From Bacillota bacterium (GTDB taxonomy: Bacteria > Bacillota > Clostridia > Christensenellales > CAG-138): 47,714 nucleotides of DNA. Both the position numbers and the translations under genes were made by a program. The notes under the pieces are model-generated. The model worked only from the letters and a program-made list of their open reading frames with translations. It was not told the DNA's origin and made no database searches. Positions 33,443 through 42,469 of this stretch are shown here, in pieces. The stretch spans positions 1-47,714 of the forward strand of contig JAEWYV010000053.1 of assembly GCA_023458615.1 (NCBI GenBank), written 5' to 3'. Position 1 is the stretch's first letter; every line of letters starts with the position of its first letter.

Positions 33443-33814
33443 TCAAATTTTACACAGCCTTCTACAATATCTTTCGCAGTAGTGTAACTTCTTTGATACT
33501 CTCTCCCAGCATAAGCCCTCCACATACCTGAGCCTCAACACCTTCTCCTGATTCTCCGGCAGCTTCGCCAACTCCGTATCCACGCCGACGAGCTGCTTCT
33601 CCAGCGCAATCATCTCGCCGGTCAACTCCCGCTCCAGCTCGTCCAGCTCCGCAGCATACTCCGCCAGCCGGTCGCGCGTCGGATCACTCCGGCCACACTC
33701 ACCAAGTTGGCGTTGGTTGTACTCCGCGCGGGAACGAAGCCGCTCGATGCGCTCCTGCAACGCTTCCACACGCAGCTTCTGGCGACGCACATTTTTTAGG
33801 TCATCTATCGTCAT
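33443..33814 (-). CDS. ArpU/sigma-70 region 4-like late regulator
   Basis: The 123-aa product has a long charged coiled coil (residues 10-85) and a C-terminal helix-turn-helix of the sigma region 4 kind: LPENQEKVLRLRYVEGLCWERVSKKL. This is the layout of ArpU/RinA-like phage activators that turn on late genes. The ATG at 33814 follows AAAGGAG; the longer frame starts inside the upstream gene. It is the last gene of the leftward early operon, the usual place for a late activator. The C-terminus is a little short, ending right after the second helix. Confidence 0.75.
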   Translation of the reverse strand: MTIDDLKNVRRQKLRVEALQERIERLRSRAEYNQRQLGECGRSDPTRDRLAEYAAELDELERELTGEMIALEKQLVGVDTELAKLPENQEKVLRLRYVEGLCWERVSKKLHYCERYCRRLCKI

Positions 33815-33831
33815 ATCGTTTTCTCCTTTCG

Positions 33832-34581
33832 TTACGACCACGTCGCGCTTTTTCCCGCGCGAAACTCCTCAAACGTCCGGATGCCGCGCGCAGTCCAATC
33901 CGCAGCAAGTGCGAACAGATACGCCGCCGGATCGCGAACGTTGCCAGTTTGGGTGAGCAGCACCGCTTTACGGACAAGCGGGATCTCAAACGGGAGCATT
34001 TGCCGGGCGATCGCAAGCACATCCGGCCAACGTAATTCCCGCTCCGGCTGCAACTCGCGAAAGAGCTTGTCGATCTCGTATGCGCGCGCTTTGAGAGCGC
34101 ATAGATTACACTCTGGGATATCTTCAGTTCGGATTGGATTACGGGCGCATCTGCATGCAATTGATTTCACATGTATGCAAGTGATGTTATCCACACTATC
34201 CACCGCCTTTTCGTCGAGTTCTTCCAAGCTATCCGCAGTGTCTGTACAGTTATTATTGTCTTTTGCCGGATACTTGCTCCTCTTGGCGCGAATGCTCTGG
34301 TGCTTCGACCACGACATAAGCTGCAGGATCGGTCTTCCATCTACGTTGTAGAGGTCAACAAGTCCAACAGTCGACATCGCTTGGAGCGCCTCGTCAATCA
34401 ATGCCTCGGTCACGTTCTCCAGCGGGTACATCTGACCCTTGAGTATTTTCGGGCGAGCGTCATACCGGCCGTAATCGTCCACAGTGACGATCAGGCGGAT
34501 GAAGAAATCCCGTTGAAACAACGAGAGCGATTTGTAGTCCTCGCTTCTGCAAATGCTGTCTTTGATGATTCGGTTCGGCAT
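33832..34581 (-). CDS. Phage replication initiator-like protein (DnaD-like)
   Basis: The 249-aa protein opens MPNRIIKDSICRSEDYKSLS, followed by a winged-helix-like region (residues 20-95: VDDYGRYDARPKILKGQMYP and LMSWSKHQSIRAKR), as in replication proteins of Firmicutes phages. Four cysteines at about 140-165 (CRCARN and CNLCALKA) may bind zinc. The C-terminal half is helical. It is likely to load host helicase onto the phage origin. There is no phage helicase or primase, so replication depends on host machinery. Confidence 0.65.
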   Translation of the reverse strand: MPNRIIKDSICRSEDYKSLSLFQRDFFIRLIVTVDDYGRYDARPKILKGQMYPLENVTEALIDEALQAMSTVGLVDLYNVDGRPILQLMSWSKHQSIRAKRSKYPAKDNNNCTDTADSLEELDEKAVDSVDNITCIHVKSIACRCARNPIRTEDIPECNLCALKARAYEIDKLFRELQPERELRWPDVLAIARQMLPFEIPLVRKAVLLTQTGNVRDPAAYLFALAADWTARGIRTFEEFRAGKSATWS

Positions 34582-34590
34582 GGCACTGCC

Positions 34591-34995
34591 TCAAAACGGG
34601 ATATCGTTGCTAGAGATATCCGTAAATCCGCTCATGTCTGGTGCATCGCCGTCCTGACGGTCCGCCGCTTCAGCCATTGTTCGTGGCGAGAGGAATTCCA
34701 CCTCGTCGGCCTGCACGTCCAACGACATCCGCGCGGAGCCATCCTTTGCATCATATTGCCGCGCTTGCAGCTCACCCACGACAGCGACCTTGCGACCTTT
34801 GGCGAGAAACCGCCCGCAGCTCTCGCCAAGCTGCCGCCATGCGCTGATGCGGAAGTAATCCGCCGGACGCTCGCCGTTCTTATCTTCGTGCCGCCGATTG
34901 ACGGCAATCGTAAACGAGCACACTGTGATGCCGCTTGGTGTAGAACGTAATTCGGGCTCACCGGTCAGGTTCCCGATAATCATGATCTTGTTCAT
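34591..34995 (-). CDS. ssb: Single-stranded DNA-binding protein
   Basis: The 134-aa protein has the OB-fold SSB pattern (MNKIMIIGNLTGEPELRSTP, DYFRISAWRQLGESCGRFLAKG) and ends in an acidic tail with the conserved DIPF tip that recruits partner proteins. It coats single-stranded phage DNA in replication and recombination. It starts after GAGGAG. Confidence 0.95.
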   Translation of the reverse strand: MNKIMIIGNLTGEPELRSTPSGITVCSFTIAVNRRHEDKNGERPADYFRISAWRQLGESCGRFLAKGRKVAVVGELQARQYDAKDGSARMSLDVQADEVEFLSPRTMAEAADRQDGDAPDMSGFTDISSNDIPF

Positions 34996-35104
34996 GTGTT
35001 TCTCCTCTTATATGGCCACTGCACATCATACCGCGAGGGCAGGCACAGTTTTTCTCGTAATTCAAATGCTCCGGAATTATAAGAATCCTCTACGCTCGGA
35101 TGGC

Positions 35105-35452
35105 CTAAACGTGCCATCTCTTTTTCTTTGATTCGTTTTTACTCGTGCTGTGATTTGCCCAGTCCGCTGCGGAGCGAACGACCACGCGCCCGTCCGGCGT
35201 TGTATTGATCCCGCCGTCGCTGATCAGTTTGTTCAGGTAGGTGACACTCACACCGATCATCTTTGCAGCTGCCTTCTTCGGCAGCGTCTCGCCCCATGTC
35301 AGCACCCAGGATTCACCAATAGAGCTGCTGCTTTGCGCCGCATGCAACTTGGATGTGATTTGCCCGACCGCGTGAGACACTGTGTTTAATCCTTCGATTG
35401 CCGTTGATAGCTGTTCCTTCAGTTCTTCAAAATCGACTCTTGCAGTTTCCAT
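35105..35452 (-). CDS. Small DNA-binding protein with excisionase-like helix-turn-helix
   Basis: The 115-aa protein has an N-terminal helical region (residues 5-45) and a C-terminal MerR/excisionase-type helix-turn-helix: LPKKAAAKMIGVSVTYLNKLI, then GRVVVRSAADWANH. It may be the excisionase, an antirepressor or an early regulator. It lies in the leftward early operon after the Cro-like gene. Start follows AAGGAG. Confidence 0.7.
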   Translation of the reverse strand: METARVDFEELKEQLSTAIEGLNTVSHAVGQITSKLHAAQSSSSIGESWVLTWGETLPKKAAAKMIGVSVTYLNKLISDGGINTTPDGRVVVRSAADWANHSTSKNESKKKRWHV

Positions 35453-35464
35453 ACACTCGGCTCC

Positions 35465-35698
35465 TTACGCTGTTTGGTCAACCTCGTCCACCGAAAAGAG
35501 CCGCTCTAACGCTACGTCGGGGAAGAAGTCCTCGCGGATGATCTGTGCCTCGTCGAAGACAAAGCCAGTTTCGCCGCGGAGCTTTCCACAGAGGGTCTTT
35601 GGTGAAATCCCCAGCCGCTTGGCTATCACGCTTTTTTTGATTCCACGGTCATTTATCAAGCCGGAGAGCACTTGATACTTATCTTTCCTCACATTCAT
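35465..35698 (-). CDS. Small XRE-like DNA-binding protein (Cro-like)
   Basis: The 77-aa protein contains a helix-turn-helix: GLINDRGIKKSVIAKRLGISPKTLCGKL. It is first in the leftward early operon, divergent from the repressor gene, which is where Cro sits. It probably turns off the repressor promoter in lytic growth. I chose the ATG at 35698, 6 nt after GAGG; 35704 is the alternative. Confidence 0.75.
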   Translation of the reverse strand: MNVRKDKYQVLSGLINDRGIKKSVIAKRLGISPKTLCGKLRGETGFVFDEAQIIREDFFPDVALERLFSVDEVDQTA

Positions 35699-35724
35699 CA
35701 CCATCCTCGGTTATTTTATTTACC

Positions 35725-35753
35725 AATCTATCACCGCTTAATGCGATTGTCAA
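35725..35753 (-). promoter_or_regulatory. Early leftward promoter (lytic)
   Basis: On the minus strand TTGACA, a 17-nt spacer and TAGATT precede the Cro-like gene. The spacer contains CGC-TTAAT-GCG, a small inverted repeat that could be an operator half-site pair. Confidence 0.72.
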
Positions 35754-35772
35754 TCCGAAATCGCGACTATTT

Positions 35773-35788
35773 TAACCATATGCGGTTA
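35773..35788. promoter_or_regulatory. Candidate repressor operator
   Basis: TAACC-ATATGC-GGTTA is a perfect inverted repeat between the divergent promoters of the repressor and Cro-like genes. Location and symmetry fit a dimeric repressor site. CGGTTATAA, which overlaps its right half, also occurs at 31588, upstream of the lipoprotein operon. Confidence 0.5.
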
Positions 35789-35796
35789 TAAACTTC

Positions 35797-35825
35797 TTGA
35801 CTCGACTACATTTAAGAGCTATATT
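35797..35825 (+). promoter_or_regulatory. Repressor promoter
   Basis: TTGACT, a 17-nt spacer and TATATT lie 18 nt before the repressor ATG, with GAGGTGAG as ribosome binding site. Confidence 0.75.
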
Positions 35826-35842
35826 GTTTACGAGGTGAGATT

Positions 35843-36460
35843 ATGGGATATGAAATTATCAGCACGTACAAGAAGAAAAACCACCTGACAAACGAGGATA
35901 TTGCGAGGATGTCTGGCGTACCGAAGCCGACAATCGACAAGATTACTTCAGGCGCAACAAAAAAACCAAGTTTGGAAACCATACGCGCGATTGCAAAAGC
36001 ACTAGACCTCACACTCGACGATTTTTCAGAAGATGCCTCCAAGTCAGTAATGACACTCCCCGGTGTACTGCCGGTTCCACACATGACGAAAAAGCCCCGC
36101 CTCGGAGCGATAGCCTGCGGCGATCCAATTCTCGCGGTTGAGAACGTAGACGGTTATGACGACGTACCGGATGATATCCACTGCGATTTCACCCTAATCT
36201 GCAAAGGCGACAGCATGATTGGAGCGCGGATTCATGACGGTGATGTTGTGTACATCCGCCAGCAGCCGGACGTAGAGAATAACGAAATCGCTGCGGTCAT
36301 CATTGACGAGGAGAGTGTCACGCTCAAGCGGGTCTACCGCAACGGCGACTACCTCGTACTGCTGTCCGAGAATCCATCCTTTGCACCGATCATCATCAAC
36401 GGTGACCATACCGCCCGCATCATCGGCAAAGCGGTCGGATTCACAAGTGTATTGATATAA
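35843..36460 (+). CDS. LexA/CI-like self-cleaving phage repressor
   Basis: The 205-aa protein keeps the prophage silent. Residues 5-60 form an XRE helix-turn-helix (LTNEDIARMSGVPKPTIDKI). The C-terminal S24 peptidase domain has the cleavage pair C92-G93, the nucleophile S124 in KGDSMIG, and the lysine K162 in VTLKRV. RecA-stimulated self-cleavage would induce the phage on DNA damage. It is divergent from the Cro-like gene and followed by the integrase. Confidence 0.93.
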   Translation: MGYEIISTYKKKNHLTNEDIARMSGVPKPTIDKITSGATKKPSLETIRAIAKALDLTLDDFSEDASKSVMTLPGVLPVPHMTKKPRLGAIACGDPILAVENVDGYDDVPDDIHCDFTLICKGDSMIGARIHDGDVVYIRQQPDVENNEIAAVIIDEESVTLKRVYRNGDYLVLLSENPSFAPIIINGDHTARIIGKAVGFTSVLI

Positions 36461-36468
36461 CAGCAAAC

Positions 36469-36506
36469 AAAAAAAGCCGCTTCGGTGCGCTAACACCGAA
36501 AGCGGC
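36469..36506 (-). terminator. Hairpin between repressor and integrase genes
   Basis: GCCGCTTCGGTG and CACCGAAAGCGGC form a long stem with one bulged A. The T tract is on the minus strand only, so it ends leftward transcription efficiently and would only slow rightward transcription from repressor to integrase. It may block antisense transcripts entering the repressor gene. Confidence 0.6.
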
Positions 36507-36581
36507 GGGTGCAGATTAAAAAACCTAAGAGAGCTTCTTTTTCTGCGCCCTCAATATACCATATTTGAGGAGGGCAACACA

Positions 36582-37664
36582 ATGGCAGCGCAAAAGAAAC
36601 GCCTGCGCGCGCAGGTTACCGTCGGCCACGATGCGGACGGAACCGCAATTTACAAGTGGGCAAATGGTCGAACCAAGAAAGAGCTCGAGGCGAACAAAGA
36701 AGAAATCCGTCGGGCACATATCAATGGAGCTGTCGCGGTTCGCCGCGACATTTTATTTGGAGATTTTGTCTCCGACTGGTACCGCGTCTACAAAGAGCCT
36801 GCCTTGAGCCCCAGCTCAAACGCGAGCTACCGGACGGTGTTGAACAAGCATCTTTTCCCAGTATTTGCAGACAAGCAAATGCGCGCAATCACCGCTCTGC
36901 AGCTACAGGCTTTCATGAATAAGCAAACCGGCCGCGGAAAGACCACGACCGGCTATATTATGAGCGTATTGACTAACTGCTTTACCCTAGCGACCGCGCA
37001 GGGTATCATCGACCGCAACCCAGCCGAGGCGCTCAAGCAACCGCGCTCGGAGCGGAACAGTCGCCGCGCGCTTACGCCGCAGGAAACGGCCGCTGTGCAG
37101 ACTATTATCGAGAACCAACAAGACGGCCTGCTGGTCGCGCTACTGTACTATACCGGCCTGCGTCGCGGCGAGGCGCTAGGATTGCGCTGGTCGGACATCA
37201 ACTTCGCCGCGCGCACCCTCAGAGTAGAGCGTGATATCGACTTTGTCACCGGCGACGTTGGAACCGTCAAAACAGCAACTTCCGTACGAACCGTACCCAT
37301 TCCGGACGCGCTGATGACCATGCTGCAGCAGAATCGCCAGATCGGCAAAGGCTACATCATCCGCGCGCCGCGCAGCGGAGAGTATTGGTCGCAGGCAACC
37401 TTCATCCGCCGTTGGCGGTTGATACAGGCCGCCCTACTCGAAGCCGCACCCGGCATTGAGGATGACGGAAAAGGCTCGATTCTCACTCCGCACTACTTCA
37501 GGCACAACTATGCTTCGATTCTTTACCGCGCGGGAGCGGATGTTTTAACCGCTCAGCAGTACCTAGGCCACGCCGATCCGGCAACGACGTTGCGCATCTA
37601 CACGCACCTCGCGGATGAAACGCAGATGAAGGATGCGGAGAAGGTGAGGAGGGCGTTTCAGTAA
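36582..37664 (+). CDS. int: Tyrosine-type phage integrase
   Basis: The 360-aa recombinase has three parts: an N-terminal AP2-like arm-binding domain (residues 5-45), a core-binding SAM-like domain (about 60-150), and the catalytic domain with R194, K230, H304-x-x-R307, H330 and the nucleophile Y340. All catalytic residues are present. It starts after GAGGAGGG. It would recombine the 47-bp tRNA core and bind the GGCAAGAAA arm sites. It is unusual in lying about 9 kb from attR, with restriction-modification cargo in between. Confidence 0.95.
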   Translation: MAAQKKRLRAQVTVGHDADGTAIYKWANGRTKKELEANKEEIRRAHINGAVAVRRDILFGDFVSDWYRVYKEPALSPSSNASYRTVLNKHLFPVFADKQMRAITALQLQAFMNKQTGRGKTTTGYIMSVLTNCFTLATAQGIIDRNPAEALKQPRSERNSRRALTPQETAAVQTIIENQQDGLLVALLYYTGLRRGEALGLRWSDINFAARTLRVERDIDFVTGDVGTVKTATSVRTVPIPDALMTMLQQNRQIGKGYIIRAPRSGEYWSQATFIRRWRLIQAALLEAAPGIEDDGKGSILTPHYFRHNYASILYRAGADVLTAQQYLGHADPATTLRIYTHLADETQMKDAEKVRRAFQ

Positions 37665-37822
37665 GATACGTTCGATAAAAGTCCATACTCATAGCAAAGT
37701 AATTAACAGTATAAATGTCTATACCTGTTGCATTGCGAAAGTATGACGGGTTGTATATAATGAACTCAATCGGGCGGCGCACTGCCGTCCTTGGTATCGT
37801 TTACATGAGACGGGAGAATCAC

Positions 37823-39325
37823 ATGGCCGAACAAAACTCCGCCAACATCGGGTTTGAAAAGCAAATTTGGGATGCCGCTTGCGTGCTGCGCGGAAATCTC
37901 GATGCATCGGAATACAAGCAGGTCGTGCTCGGCCTGATTTTTTTAAAGTACATTTCAGATCGCTTCGACGCGCGCTATCGGGAGCTGAAAGAAGAGGGCG
38001 AGGGCTTTGAAGAGGATATTGATGAGTATACATCTCAGAACATATTCTTCGTTCCGACCGACGCACGCTGGGAGATGATTGCGCGGGCGGCGCACACCGA
38101 GGAGGTCGGCACGACGATTGACAACGCCATGCGCTCCATCGAGAAGGCAAACCGCAGACTCAAGGATATTCTGCCGAAAAACTTTGCGCGTCCAGAGCTG
38201 GACAAGCGGCGCTTAGGCGACGTGGTCGATCTCTTTACCAACATCCGCATGATGGATCACGGCGCGGAGAAGGATATCCTCGGTCGCACGTATGAATACT
38301 GTCTCTCCAATTTTGCCGCATTGGAGGGCAAGCTCGCGGGCGAGTTCTTTACGCCATCCTGCGTGGTGCGCACGCTGGTTGAGGTGCTAGAGCCGTTCAA
38401 CGGGCGCGTGTACGACCCCTGCTGCGGTAGCGGCGGCATGTTTGTGCAGAGCGCAAAATTCATTGAAAACCACAGCGGGAGCATCAACAACATCGCCGTG
38501 TATGGTCAGGACAGTAACCCGACCACATGGAAGATGTGCACCATGAACCTAGCCATCCGCGGCATCGAGGCCGATCTTGGTAAGTATAACGCGGATACGT
38601 TTTTTGACGATTGTCACCCGCTGCTACGTGCGGATTATGTGATGGCGAATCCCCCGTTTAACCTGAGCAACTGGGGCGCGGACAAGCTCAGCGGCGACAA
38701 GCGCTGGGTTTACGGTCTGCCGCCCGCAGGCAACGCCAACTATGCTTGGCTCCAGCACATGATCTATCACCTCGCGCCGGGCGGCAAGATGGGCTGCGTG
38801 CTGGCGAATGGTTCGCTTTCATCTCAATCCGGCGGCGAGGGTGAGATCCGCAAGAATTTCATTGAGGCCGATCTGGTGGAGTGCATCATCGCTATGCCTC
38901 CGCAACTCTTCTATACCACGCAGATTCCCGTTTCGCTGTGGTTTATGAGCCGGAATAAGAAACAAAAGGGTAAGACGCTGTTCATCGACGCGCGCAAGCT
39001 CGGCACGATGGTGTCGCGAAAGCTGCGTGAGTTGACGGACGCGGACATCGCGCAGATTGCCGATGCGCACCGCGCGTTTGTCGCGGGGACGCTGGAGAAC
39101 GTCAAGGGCTTCTGCGCCGTGGCGACGACGGAGGAGATCAAAAAGCAGGACTATATCCTCACGCCCGGGCGATATGTGGGCATTGAGGATGTGGAGGACG
39201 ACGGGGAACCGTTCGACGAGAAGATGCGGCGGCTGACGGAGGAATTGAGCGGGTTGTTTGAGGAGTCGCACCGATTGGAGCAAGAGATCAAGGTGCGGTT
39301 GGGGGCGATTGGATATGAGCTATAA
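37823..39325 (+). CDS. hsdM: Type I restriction-modification methyltransferase subunit HsdM
   Basis: The 500-aa subunit methylates adenine at N6 within the site chosen by HsdS. It has an N-terminal helical domain (FEKQIWDAACVLRGNLDASEY) and a methyltransferase domain with DPCCGSGGMF (SAM binding) and NPPF (catalytic). I chose the ATG at 37823, after CGGGAG; the frame is open further upstream but without a ribosome binding site. It opens the cargo operon right of the integrase. Confidence 0.93.
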   Translation: MAEQNSANIGFEKQIWDAACVLRGNLDASEYKQVVLGLIFLKYISDRFDARYRELKEEGEGFEEDIDEYTSQNIFFVPTDARWEMIARAAHTEEVGTTIDNAMRSIEKANRRLKDILPKNFARPELDKRRLGDVVDLFTNIRMMDHGAEKDILGRTYEYCLSNFAALEGKLAGEFFTPSCVVRTLVEVLEPFNGRVYDPCCGSGGMFVQSAKFIENHSGSINNIAVYGQDSNPTTWKMCTMNLAIRGIEADLGKYNADTFFDDCHPLLRADYVMANPPFNLSNWGADKLSGDKRWVYGLPPAGNANYAWLQHMIYHLAPGGKMGCVLANGSLSSQSGGEGEIRKNFIEADLVECIIAMPPQLFYTTQIPVSLWFMSRNKKQKGKTLFIDARKLGTMVSRKLRELTDADIAQIADAHRAFVAGTLENVKGFCAVATTEEIKKQDYILTPGRYVGIEDVEDDGEPFDEKMRRLTEELSGLFEESHRLEQEIKVRLGAIGYEL

Positions 39326-40340
39326 AGACACAGAGATCATCATGTTCCAGTCCGCGGACGGAGCGACAAAGATAGATGTTCGAATGGAAGATGAAACCGT
39401 TTGGCTGACGCAGGCGCAGATGGCGGAGCTATTTCAAACGACACCACAGAATATAACCCTACACATAAAGAATGTGTATTCGGAAGGTGAACTCTTTCAG
39501 GACTCAACTTGTAAGGAATACTTACAAGTTCAAAACGAAGGCGAAAGAAGCGTTTCGCGCAATGCGAAGCACTACAATCTTGACGTCATCATTGCCGTTG
39601 GGTATCGTGTGAAATCCCCGCGCGGCACACAATTCCGCATTTGGGCGACGGAGCGTTTGCGCGAGTATCTGGTCAAAGGGTTCACCATGAACGACGACCT
39701 GCTCAAACAAGCAGGCGGCGGGAATTATTGGAAAGAGCTGTTGGAGCGCATACGGGACATTCGCTCCAGTGAAAAGGTGTTTTATCGCCAATTGCTCGAT
39801 CTCTTCGCAACAAGCGTGGACTACAACGCAAAATCGGATGAATCTAAGCGGTTTTTCCAGATTGTGCAGAACAAGCTGCATTATGCCGTAAATAAACAAA
39901 CCGCGGCGGAAATCATCTTTTCCCGCGCGGATGCAGAGCAGCCCTATATGGGCATGAAGTCGTTTCGCGGGGAGCAGCCGCATAAGGAAGACGCGCTGGT
40001 TGCCAAGAATTATCTGGACGAAAAGGAGCTTGCGGTGCTGAACCGTATGGTTTCCGCGTTCTTTGATTTGGCGGAGCTGCACGCGTTGAACCACGAGCAT
40101 ATCTATATGCGGGATTGGCTGCCGCAGGTGGATGATTTTGCCGAGCGGTATGGTAAGGGCGTTTTGAAGAACGCGGGGTTGGTCAGCCGGGAAGCTGCGA
40201 TTGAGAAAGCGGCAGCGGAGTATAAAAAGTATAGTAAGCGTGTGGAGGATTTGCCGTCCGCTGCGGAGCGGGATTATCTGGCGGCGGTGAAGCAGGCGCA
40301 GAAGAAGTTGGGCGGGAAAGCCGGAGGCGAGAAGGAATGA
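39315..40340 (+). CDS. RhuM-family protein
   Basis: The 341-aa protein has the RhuM pattern: MFQSADGATKIDVRMEDETVWLTQAQMAELFQTT, then KHYNLDVIIAVGYRVKSPRGTQFRIWA and a long helical C-terminal part with a Fic/Doc-like NHEHIYMRDWL region. Family members often sit inside type I restriction loci; their function is unclear, with toxin or DNA-binding roles suggested. It overlaps the end of hsdM by 11 nt, so it is translated with it. Confidence 0.87.
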   Translation: MSYKDTEIIMFQSADGATKIDVRMEDETVWLTQAQMAELFQTTPQNITLHIKNVYSEGELFQDSTCKEYLQVQNEGERSVSRNAKHYNLDVIIAVGYRVKSPRGTQFRIWATERLREYLVKGFTMNDDLLKQAGGGNYWKELLERIRDIRSSEKVFYRQLLDLFATSVDYNAKSDESKRFFQIVQNKLHYAVNKQTAAEIIFSRADAEQPYMGMKSFRGEQPHKEDALVAKNYLDEKELAVLNRMVSAFFDLAELHALNHEHIYMRDWLPQVDDFAERYGKGVLKNAGLVSREAAIEKAAAEYKKYSKRVEDLPSAAERDYLAAVKQAQKKLGGKAGGEKE

Positions 40341-40406
40341 GGGATTGTTCTGTTGCCTGCGGGTGGAGGTTTGGGAAAGCGGTGGAGCGGTTGGGGGTGA
40401 GTGGGT

Positions 40407-41639
40407 ATGGGGAGTGATCTTTTTCCAATTTCGTCAATTGCAACAAGAATTACAAAAGGCACTACTCCTACGAGCATAGGTAGCTCGTTTGTAGAGTATG
40501 GCATAAACTTCGTAAAATCGGAGAGTATTACAGGCGCAAGAAACCTCGATCATTCAAAATTCTCACATATAGATCTAGCGACACATAATCGGTTGTTACG
40601 TTCTCAATTAGAAGAGAACGATATTCTTTTTTCAATGGCGGGCGTTTATCTGGGAAAAACGGCTATAGTTACAGAGAAAGATACTCCTGCAAATACAAAT
40701 CAAGCGGTCGCTATCATAAGAATTGATACATCAAAAGCGAATTTCAAATATGTATATTACTGGCTGTCGCAACGTTATATAACTGAGAGCGTCAACGCAG
40801 CATGTGCTCAGTCTGCTCAACCAAACATCAATCTAGCGCAAATTGGGAGTATTTTATTATGGTTACCAAACATTGAAACGCAACGTTCTATCGCCGCCAC
40901 CCTCTCCTCCCTCGACGATAAAATCGAACTAAACAACCGCATCATCGCCAACCTCGAAGCGCAGGCGCAGGCGATCTTCAAAAGCTGGTTTGTGGATTTT
41001 GAGCCATTTCAGGATGGCGAGTTTGAAGAGAGCGAGCTGGGGTTGATTCCGAAGGGATGGAGGGTTGCCCGTCTGGGAGAATTATGTGAAAGTGTCTCAA
41101 CTACACATGATTTCAAAAAGCGCAAGCTGATTTTTCTTAATACAGGAGATATAGATCAAGGTCGGTTCTTGCACTCGAACTATTCTGCTGTGGACTTAAT
41201 GCCGGGGCAAGCGAAGAAGTCAATCAAAAAGCATGATATTCTTTTTAGTGAGATCAGACCAATCAATAAACATTTTGCTTACGTGAATTTTGACTCTGAA
41301 GACTATGTTGTTTCTACAAAACTTATGGTAATAAGGAGCAAGAAGATTAACAGTAGGCGGTTATACCAGTATCTTACTAGAAAAGATGTTTTGGAAGAAT
41401 TACAAGTTGAAGCTGAGGCGCGATCAGGCACATTCCCTCAAATACGGTTTGATAATATCCAGCGAATGCTCATAGTAATAGCGTGCAAAGAAATAGAAGA
41501 GAAGTACAGCTCAATACTTGAGCCGATTTACGAACTAATAGATCAAAGGATTGATGAGAATAAACAATTAGTTATCGTTCGCGATACCCTGCTCCCCAAA
41601 CTCATGTCGGGGGAAATAGAAGTGCCGGTGGAGAGATAA
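40407..41639 (+). CDS. hsdS: Type I restriction-modification specificity subunit HsdS
   Basis: The 410-aa subunit has two target recognition domains: residues 5-150 and about 220-360. Each is followed by a conserved helical repeat (TQRSIAATLSSLDDKIELNN, then LEAQAQAIFKSWFVDFEPF; and EEKYSSILEPIYELIDQRI, then LLPKLMSGEI). The recognition domains are AT-rich while the first conserved spacer is GC-rich like hsdM and hsdR, a sign that recognition domains have been swapped in. The start follows GGGGGTGAG; GTG at 40401 is an alternative. Confidence 0.92.
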   Translation: MGSDLFPISSIATRITKGTTPTSIGSSFVEYGINFVKSESITGARNLDHSKFSHIDLATHNRLLRSQLEENDILFSMAGVYLGKTAIVTEKDTPANTNQAVAIIRIDTSKANFKYVYYWLSQRYITESVNAACAQSAQPNINLAQIGSILLWLPNIETQRSIAATLSSLDDKIELNNRIIANLEAQAQAIFKSWFVDFEPFQDGEFEESELGLIPKGWRVARLGELCESVSTTHDFKKRKLIFLNTGDIDQGRFLHSNYSAVDLMPGQAKKSIKKHDILFSEIRPINKHFAYVNFDSEDYVVSTKLMVIRSKKINSRRLYQYLTRKDVLEELQVEAEARSGTFPQIRFDNIQRMLIVIACKEIEEKYSSILEPIYELIDQRIDENKQLVIVRDTLLPKLMSGEIEVPVER

Positions 41640-41642
41640 AAG

Positions 41643-42248
41643 ATGGAAAATTACATCTTTCAAGTTGCAGTGCAACATGATTGGTTTGATTACGCTGCCA
41701 CAGCGGTCTCCTTGTTGATGTCTTTTGTTGCTGTTTGGATCGCAATAAGTACCGCAAGGAAACAGAACAAGATTAATCTCTTTAAGGAACGAGCGGATCT
41801 ATACTATTACTTATTTTCATATCTTCACACTTGGTCTGTTGTATTTGAAAACACATCGGGTCCAATAACAATTTCGAATGCTGTCTCAATGTTGGGTAGT
41901 TATTATGAACTACGATGGGTATCTGGATTTCTACATAGTAATTCTACCATGCAGAGCTTCAACAGTGATTACACACATGAATCACAGATTATGCTTTATG
42001 ATTTAACTACTTTAAGAAGAGTGTTTCTATTGTTTAAAATCGGGAAAAAGGATCGAAAGTATGTAAATGAGTTGCAAGCAAAAGGGGCAGCATTCACATC
42101 TTTAGCAACAGCTCTTCGATTAGGGAAATCCAAAGATGATCCAGACATTATAAAGCTTTCTCAAATGGTGATAGATTTCGACAGTATACTTTTGAAAAAC
42201 AGGGATGATTTTTTAAAACACTTAGAGGCACAACTATCCGTGATTTAA
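41643..42248 (+). CDS. Membrane-anchored hypothetical protein in the restriction locus
   Basis: The 201-aa protein has one N-terminal membrane helix (residues 16-36: AATAVSLLMSFVAVWIAIS) followed by a basic segment and a mostly helical cytoplasmic domain. This N-terminal helix-plus-helical layout is common in small defence-associated proteins. I do not recognise a catalytic motif. It begins 4 nt after hsdS and ends 17 nt before the hsdR remnant, so it was part of the locus before the PIN gene arrived or came with it. The sequence is AT-rich. Confidence 0.7.
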   Translation: MENYIFQVAVQHDWFDYAATAVSLLMSFVAVWIAISTARKQNKINLFKERADLYYYLFSYLHTWSVVFENTSGPITISNAVSMLGSYYELRWVSGFLHSNSTMQSFNSDYTHESQIMLYDLTTLRRVFLLFKIGKKDRKYVNELQAKGAAFTSLATALRLGKSKDDPDIIKLSQMVIDFDSILLKNRDDFLKHLEAQLSVI

Positions 42249-42264
42249 AAAAGTCGCGAACCTC

Positions 42265-42351
42265 TTGCCCTTCGCCGAATCCAACTACGAAAACTGCATC
42301 CTCCCCCTGCTGGAGGACATGGGCTACACCCGCCAGCACACAAAGAAGTAG
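42265..42351 (+). pseudogene. Duplicated 5' end of hsdR (28-codon remnant)
   Basis: Bases 42265-42334 match the start of hsdR (43447-43516) with four differences in 70, including ATG to TTG at the start. The encoded peptide keeps SNYENCIL and LLEDMGY of HsdR, then runs into HTKK and a stop. It shows that hsdR once began here and that a segment carrying the PIN gene and a second hsdR start was inserted or recombined in. Confidence 0.9.
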
Positions 42352-42469
42352 GCGTAATCAAAGAGATATTTTACATAAATGATTTGTAGAAACGCTTTCT
42401 AAATATATGGCAGGAAAAATAACTGTAAATGCCGTTAGCAAGCATCATTGTGATTTTTGAGGGTAATAT

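Noticed and set aside
33426..33465. 9-bp inverted repeat GTAGAAGGC/GCCTTCTAC as a terminator
   Set aside because: The loop is 22 nt, it overlaps the end of the ArpU-like gene and no T tract follows on either strand.
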